This document shows positions 59,821 to 64,000 of a stretch of 64,000 bases of DNA, in pieces (position 1 is the stretch's first letter; each line of letters starts with the position of its first letter). A program made the position numbers and the translations under genes. This stretch comes from Myxocyprinus asiaticus (lineage: Eukaryota > Chordata > Actinopteri > Cypriniformes > Catostomidae). Where the stretch lies: NCBI RefSeq assembly GCF_019703515.2, contig NC_059346.1, forward strand, positions 11,688,501 through 11,752,500. The letters run 5' to 3'. The notes beneath the pieces are model-generated. The model was not told the DNA's origin and did not search any database. It was given only the letters and a program-made list of their open reading frames with translations.

Positions 59821-60356
59821 AGCATTCCTAAGAATTTTTTCAAATTCTGTGTCTTTCTTTTGTACCTTTGAGCCTATTAAGCAACAGTTTGCAAAATTAT
59901 AGTAACTATTTTGCAGTCTTTGGTTGTTAATATTTTAACATCTTCAATTTAAATTGTGGTAGAGCTTTTAAAAGTAACATAACTAATTATCATAATAACT
60001 TTCACTGCAGTTTTAGCTAGTATACTGATAATTAAATGCCTGAGAGTCTATGTGCATTTCTGGCATTCTTCAGTGTCACAGTGCACTATTATTCAAATTC
60101 CATCAGCATTGAAAATACTCTGCTTAGCCAGAGCAATGAAAACATTGCAGTCATTATGCAAATGTACCACATTTTCCCTAACAACCCATGAATATAAAAC
60201 ACCTGCATGTCCATTGTGATTATAGACAAGTTTACCATTGCAGTGGGGGCAACATGTTGTATTCAGCATCTTCAAACAGGTATTGTAATATTTCTCTCAT
60301 ATGTCTCAAATCTGTAAATATCGGTCTCATTTTTTCAGAGCCTATTCAGTAGTTAC
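59821..60356. other. ATAD1-like intron sequence
   Basis: No additional feature recognised. Confidence 0.4.
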
Positions 60357-60557
60357 CAATTTCATCAATGAAAATGATGCAGAGCTGAATTTTGACAGTC
60401 AATGAGAATACAGCAGCAGTCAGTTTCTGTGGTTCCCCATACCACTTGTCTGTCAAAGTGGAGGCCTGGAAATTGATAAAGCGTCATCCAGATGCTTTTG
60501 CCATTGCCTTGGCGATTAAAGTCTTTCCGCATCCTGATGGTCCATACAATAGAACAC
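60357..60557 (-). pseudogene. atad1: ATAD1-like exon with Walker A and B, carrying an in-frame TGA
   Basis: It encodes VLLYGPSGCGKTLIAKAMAK, a stop at 60486-60484 (cysteine expected), then FINFQASTLTDKWYGEPQKL and CIIFIDEI (Walker B). Walker A has Ser where the family has Pro (GPPGCGKT). The length and phase (2 + 198 + 1) are unchanged, so only a point change created the stop. Confidence 0.9.
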
Positions 60558-60602
60558 CTGTAAATAAATAAATCTACTTTTATAGATAACAATAGTATAA
60601 CA

Positions 60603-60607
<5 letters not shown>

Positions 60608-60644
<37 letters not shown>
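60608..60644. repeat. (TG)n microsatellite
   Basis: About 17 TG units in an ATAD1-like intron. Confidence 0.95.
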
Positions 60645-60647
<3 letters not shown>

Positions 60648-60733
60648 AATCCTTGTGTCTAAGAAAATGTCAAAAATTAACTTGCCACAGAATGCAGCGG
60701 CCAGTTCTGTGCTTTCTTGTGTCATTGTCTCAC

Positions 60734-60854
60734 CTCTAAAGGGCTGAAAGAGTATAGAGCCATGGAAGAGGTGGCATTTCTGGAAAGGCAAGATGACAGT
60801 GTCCTGCAGATCAGTGATGACCTCATCTAAACCAGCAACATCTCTCCAGGTCAC
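60734..60854 (-). pseudogene. atad1: ATAD1-like exon (AAA domain start)
   Basis: It encodes VTWRDVAGLDEVITDLQDTV then ILPFQKCHLFHGSILFQPFR. Acceptor AAAAG, donor GTGAGA; 121 bases leave one base for the next codon. Intact. Confidence 0.9.
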
Positions 60855-61151
60855 CTTTTAACAGCGAAATATTTCAAAAAACCCAACAAAGCCAATGTTA
60901 TTTCAGCTGAACTGCCCCTAATATCAGTGTCTATACAAAGTCATTCTGAAAAAAAAAAAAAACAACTGCTAGGATGACAAGTAATTGTCCAAGTGCAACA
61001 AACAAGTTAATGGTAAATGAAAAGTGAATTGGTAATCTTCATGCCTTACTTTTTCATAGCATTTTCTTCTTTCAAGATCAGAAGGGACAGTATGACTGTG
61101 GATAAAATGAAGTCTTTAGCATGACTACAACAGCATTTATTCAGTATATAC

Positions 61152-61239
61152 CTTAATGCTGAGAGGATCTGTTAGGTGAGTGGCAATGTTCATCTCGTAC
61201 TCGGTCAATCTGACTCCCTCTACACCTAAACCGCTCTGC
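61152..61239 (-). pseudogene. atad1: ATAD1-like exon (pre-AAA linker)
   Basis: It encodes QSGLGVEGVRLTEYEMNIAT then HLTDPLSIK, the segment just before the AAA domain. Acceptor CTCTCCAG and donor GTATAT; it ends in phase 0. Intact. Confidence 0.85.
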
Positions 61240-62170
61240 CTGGAGAGGAGAAAGAAAGCATAATAAATGCTGGACTATTAATGGAAAACAATCAGAGGCC
61301 ACAAACTATAAAAAAAATAAAAATAAAAAAAAATAATAAAAAAAATAAAAAAAAAACATTTACAAGAAATAATAGTGAAATAATGGTGCAAATGTGTAAC
61401 CATGAAATAACCACTTTCATTACTAACATTAACAAACATTATTTCACAATGTTTTTTTAATCCTGACATTTAGTTAATGCACACTCAATTTGTTAGAAAT
61501 GAAATACAAATATGATTCCTACATTTTTATATTTGAATATAAATGACTGCTGATCTGATTATATTATATGCTTATATTAAAAGTGTATTTGAGGTTACAG
61601 ACAAAGTTATACTTTATTAATTCACACATGGACAAACTGTTAATCTGCCTTTATTTTATTTATTTATTTATTTAGGTAACCTTCAACACTTAAACGCATA
61701 TTTAATGACCCAGGACCCCATTCCACCCACTGTAAAAACTGTCACAATCCGTCACGAGTGCTTTTGTAAGGTGGTAAATGTAAAATTTTTATGAAACATT
61801 TTCTACAGATGGTGTATGCATTTTCAAATTAGCTTTCAACGAAATTAAAAATTACTAATTATTGTAAAGTTTATTGTTTATTTTAATTATTATATCAGCA
61901 CACGTCCAGTGGCAGAGATATCTTTACCCTTTTCTTGGATTGTGATTTTTGTTTTTGAGTCTAAAGATGGTAAGTCTCACGAGCATCCCCACCACCTCAT
62001 TTCGGTTGAGTGGACTGAGGAGGGCGTCCCGAGGAATGTGACTAATCATCTTGCTCCGCCCCTGCTGTCAGCCCTTTGGGCTAGAAGAATAAAATGGGCG
62101 TGTCACTCTAAAAGAGATCAGGGGAAATTTGTTACAGCACATCCTGGTTAAATGTAACATGCACACTTTG
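61240..62170. other. No further ATAD1-like exon seen; A/T-rich tracts
   Basis: Includes an A/AAT-rich tract (61310-61358) and a TTTA tract (61650-61675). The frame at 61909-62151 has no recognisable domain. The N-terminal membrane-anchor exon expected for ATAD1 was not found. Confidence 0.4.
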
Positions 62171-62473
62171 GCTGTGTCTCGTTTGGAAGGCTGCATCCTC
62201 CGGAGGTCGCATTTGTCGGCCGCATACTTTATCGAGGCTGTTTCGTTTAATTTTTTTATTGGGAATGCAAAAAAATTAACAATTGTACAAATATAAGTGC
62301 ATATACATAAAAGGCATTGACAATAGATAAAAAATAAGAAAAAGAAAGACAAGAAAAAATAAAAATAAATAAATAATAATAAAAAAAAGAACATGATACA
62401 AGACAGCCTCGATGACGTATGCGGCCGACAAATGCGACCTCCGGAGGACGCAGCCTTCCAAACGAGACACAGC
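62171..62473. mobile_element. MITE with 70-bp inverted ends around an A-rich insert
   Basis: The left end GCTGTGTCTCGTTTGGAAGG, with CCGGAGGTCGCATTTGTCGG, is inverted almost exactly at the right, ending CGAGACACAGC. The central 160 bases are A-rich and start TTTAATTTTTTTATTGGGAA, perhaps a later retroposed insert. Confidence 0.8.
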
Positions 62474-63060
62474 AATTGTACCTGGAGTTCTAATCTTGAA
62501 CTTCAGATCAGCATCTGCATCAACATTAATTATGAGAGGTGAAATGACAATACATATCAATTCAAAGTTGGGGATTCATACTCATATGTAAAATAATATA
62601 ATTTCTATAGTAGAAAAAGAAAATAATTTTGTTACGACCTAATACTGTAATACAATTCCACTGGCAAAATACCATCAATATTGACGTATTTAAATATATT
62701 TATTTATTTGCAATGAATTTATCATAGAAGTGTCATGTCTTCCAAATAGACTTAAAGGACAGCTGCGATTTGCGGATTTATAATTACATAAACCACAGTC
62801 CAGTCCTAAGGGTAAATTCACAAGACATAAGCATCTTGTCAAAGGAATAGTTTATAAAATCTTCTCGCATTTCACAGCATCGTCAGCTATAGACTTGTGT
62901 AACCGCAGTACGCGTGCCGGCCGGAAACAATGTATATATACTTTGATTCCTATGTGAGGCCTGTATAACAGCGTTTTGCTGTTATTCAAAGGCTACACAT
63001 CCCCTGTTGGTTTGGACACAATAAGCTAAATTAATTTTGTTTTGTGGTTTGTCCATGTTA
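62474..63060. other. No gene seen
   Basis: No supported feature. Confidence 0.4.
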
Positions 63061-63064
63061 ATAT

Positions 63065-63372
63065 CTGTCTGTCTGTCTGACTGACTGACTGACTGACTGA
63101 ATGACTGTCTGTCTGTCTGACTGTCTGTCAGTTTGTCCATCCATCCAACCATACCTATCTATCCTGTCTCTCTGTCTGTCTATCTGTATGTCTGTCTGTC
63201 TATCCTTCTGTCTGTCTGTCTGTCTGTTCGTCTGTCCATCCGTCTGTCTGTCTATCTATCATCTGTCTGTCTGTCTATCTATCTGTCTGACTGTCTGTCA
63301 GTTTGTCCATCCGTCCATACCTACTGTATATATCCTTCTGTCTGTCTATACTTCTGTCTGTCTATCTATCCT

Positions 63373-63403
<31 letters not shown>

Positions 63404-63590
63404 CTCTATCTATCTATGCATCTGTCTGTCTGTTTGGCTGTCTGTCCATCTGTCTGTCTGTCTGCCTGTCTGTCTATCTATCTACCAACTGTCTGTCTCT
63501 CTATATGTCTGTCTGTCTGTCTGTCAGTTTGTCCATCTGTCCATACCTACTGTATCTATCCTTCTGTCTGTCTGTCTGTCTATCTGTCAT

Positions 63591-63648
<58 letters not shown>

Positions 63649-63772
63649 AACTGTCTGTCTATCTATCTGTCTGACTGTCTGTCTGTCTGTAAGTTTGTCC
63701 ATCCATCCATACCTACTGTATCTAACCTTCTGTCTGTCTGCCTGCCTGCCTGTCTGTCTGTCTGTCTTTTTG
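63065..63772. repeat. CTGT/CTAT satellite-like array with higher-order units
   Basis: CTGT, CTAT and CTGA tetramers are interspersed with a recurring block GTTTGTCCATCC then ATACCTACTGTATCTA near 63131, 63301, 63529 and 63694. Spacings of about 170, 228 and 165 show a higher-order repeat. All three plus frames stay open (Cys/Leu/Ser/Val-rich), which is a repeat artefact. Confidence 0.95.
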
Positions 63773-64000
63773 TACAGACAAGCAGTAGGTAGCTGATGAA
63801 GTAGTTTATAATTGTAAAACTACAGATGTTGTTTTGCAACAAAAAAATGGTTCATTAAAGACACACATCTGGTCATGTAAAATGTGTAGAATACAACTTT
63901 GCATTACTGCAGTTCAATTTACTTATCTGACGTCCCAAATGCACACAACATTTAGGATCTATAAGATGTAGGCTAGACACTTCTTGAACAAGGTACGTTC
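63773..64000. other. No gene seen
   Basis: No supported feature up to the window edge. Confidence 0.4.

Larger units (their letters stand above)
54441..61239 (-). pseudogene. atad1: ATAD1/Msp1-like AAA ATPase, non-processed pseudogene (5' exons beyond window or lost)
   Basis: ATAD1 (Msp1/Thorase) is a membrane-anchored AAA ATPase that extracts mislocalised tail-anchored proteins from mitochondria and peroxisomes and helps recycle AMPA receptors. Seven minus-strand exons were found in order: 61239-61152, 60854-60734, 60557-60357, 59280-59174, 56631-56581, 56196-56027, 54573-54441. All have AG/GT borders and compatible phases. The N-terminal membrane-segment exon is not in view. Damage: TGA at 60486-60484, and no exon for the segment with the ATNRP motif between 59174 and 56631. 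Substitutions at usually invariant places include GPSGCGKT, WYGEPQK and DLFLGNHSS. Introns mean it is not a retrocopy. A sequencing error could explain the stop but not the missing exon. Confidence 0.8.

Noticed and set aside
63101..63796. Long Cys/Leu/Ser/Val-rich open frames (up to 231 residues)
   Set aside because: All plus frames stay open because the tetranucleotide array lacks stop codons; no protein signal.

Overview
This window is AT-rich, repeat-dense nuclear DNA from a ray-finned fish, most likely a cypriniform (carp, barb or minnow type). I base this on the repeat classes: DIRS-type tyrosine-recombinase retrotransposons, Tc1-like transposons, an L2-type LINE ending in a short tandem repeat, a tRNA-derived SINE with a LINE-type tail, hAT- and TTAA-flanked MITEs, and long CA/GA/TA/CTGT microsatellites. 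The genus cannot be read from the sequence. Almost every long open frame belongs to a broken mobile element or to a microsatellite.

Layout. 1-475 and 6818-7829 are two inverted copies of one AT-rich repeat. 476-3740 is a 5'-truncated plus-strand DIRS copy (A). 4183-5756 is a TIR element between 28-bp direct repeats. 8246-9977 holds two hAT-like elements side by side, with the same 8-bp target CTGATTTC before, between and (one mismatch) after them. About 9.98-14.96 kb is unannotated apart from one MITE. 14962-20590 is a four-layer nest: a TTAAAGGG-type element, then a hAT-like element, then a GGCCTGTTGC-ended element, then a minus-strand DIRS copy (B). A second minus-strand DIRS copy (C, 20938-22731) follows, with a SINE inside it. 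22731-31866 carries Tc1 relics, MITEs and an inverted-repeat element enclosing a piece of an unassigned protein family (26224-26992). 31917-35395 is a decayed L2-like LINE. 35.4-44.2 kb is MITEs and microsatellites. 44264-45844 is a full-length but inactivated Tc1-like transposon with 201-bp IR/DR ends. 48.1-50.0 kb holds an unclassified LTR-like segment and an 84-bp tandem repeat. 51614-54006 is a compact, internally deleted DIRS copy (D).

The only cellular gene seen is on the minus strand at 54441-61239: seven exons of an ATAD1/Msp1-type AAA ATPase with correct splice sites and phases. It has a TGA inside the ATPase exon, altered motif residues, and no recognisable exon for the segment carrying the conserved ATNRP motif. 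It reads as a non-processed pseudogene, possibly a decayed duplicate. Its introns have collected a solo LTR with a perfect 5-bp TSD, a Tc1 inverted repeat and another Tc1 relic.

The most informative structures are the four DIRS copies. None can encode its own enzymes, but six of six visible inverted terminal repeats keep the same octamer-plus-TATA promoter layout, and all four copies keep the internal complementary region that mirrors the joined ends. This fits mobilisation in trans by an intact relative elsewhere.
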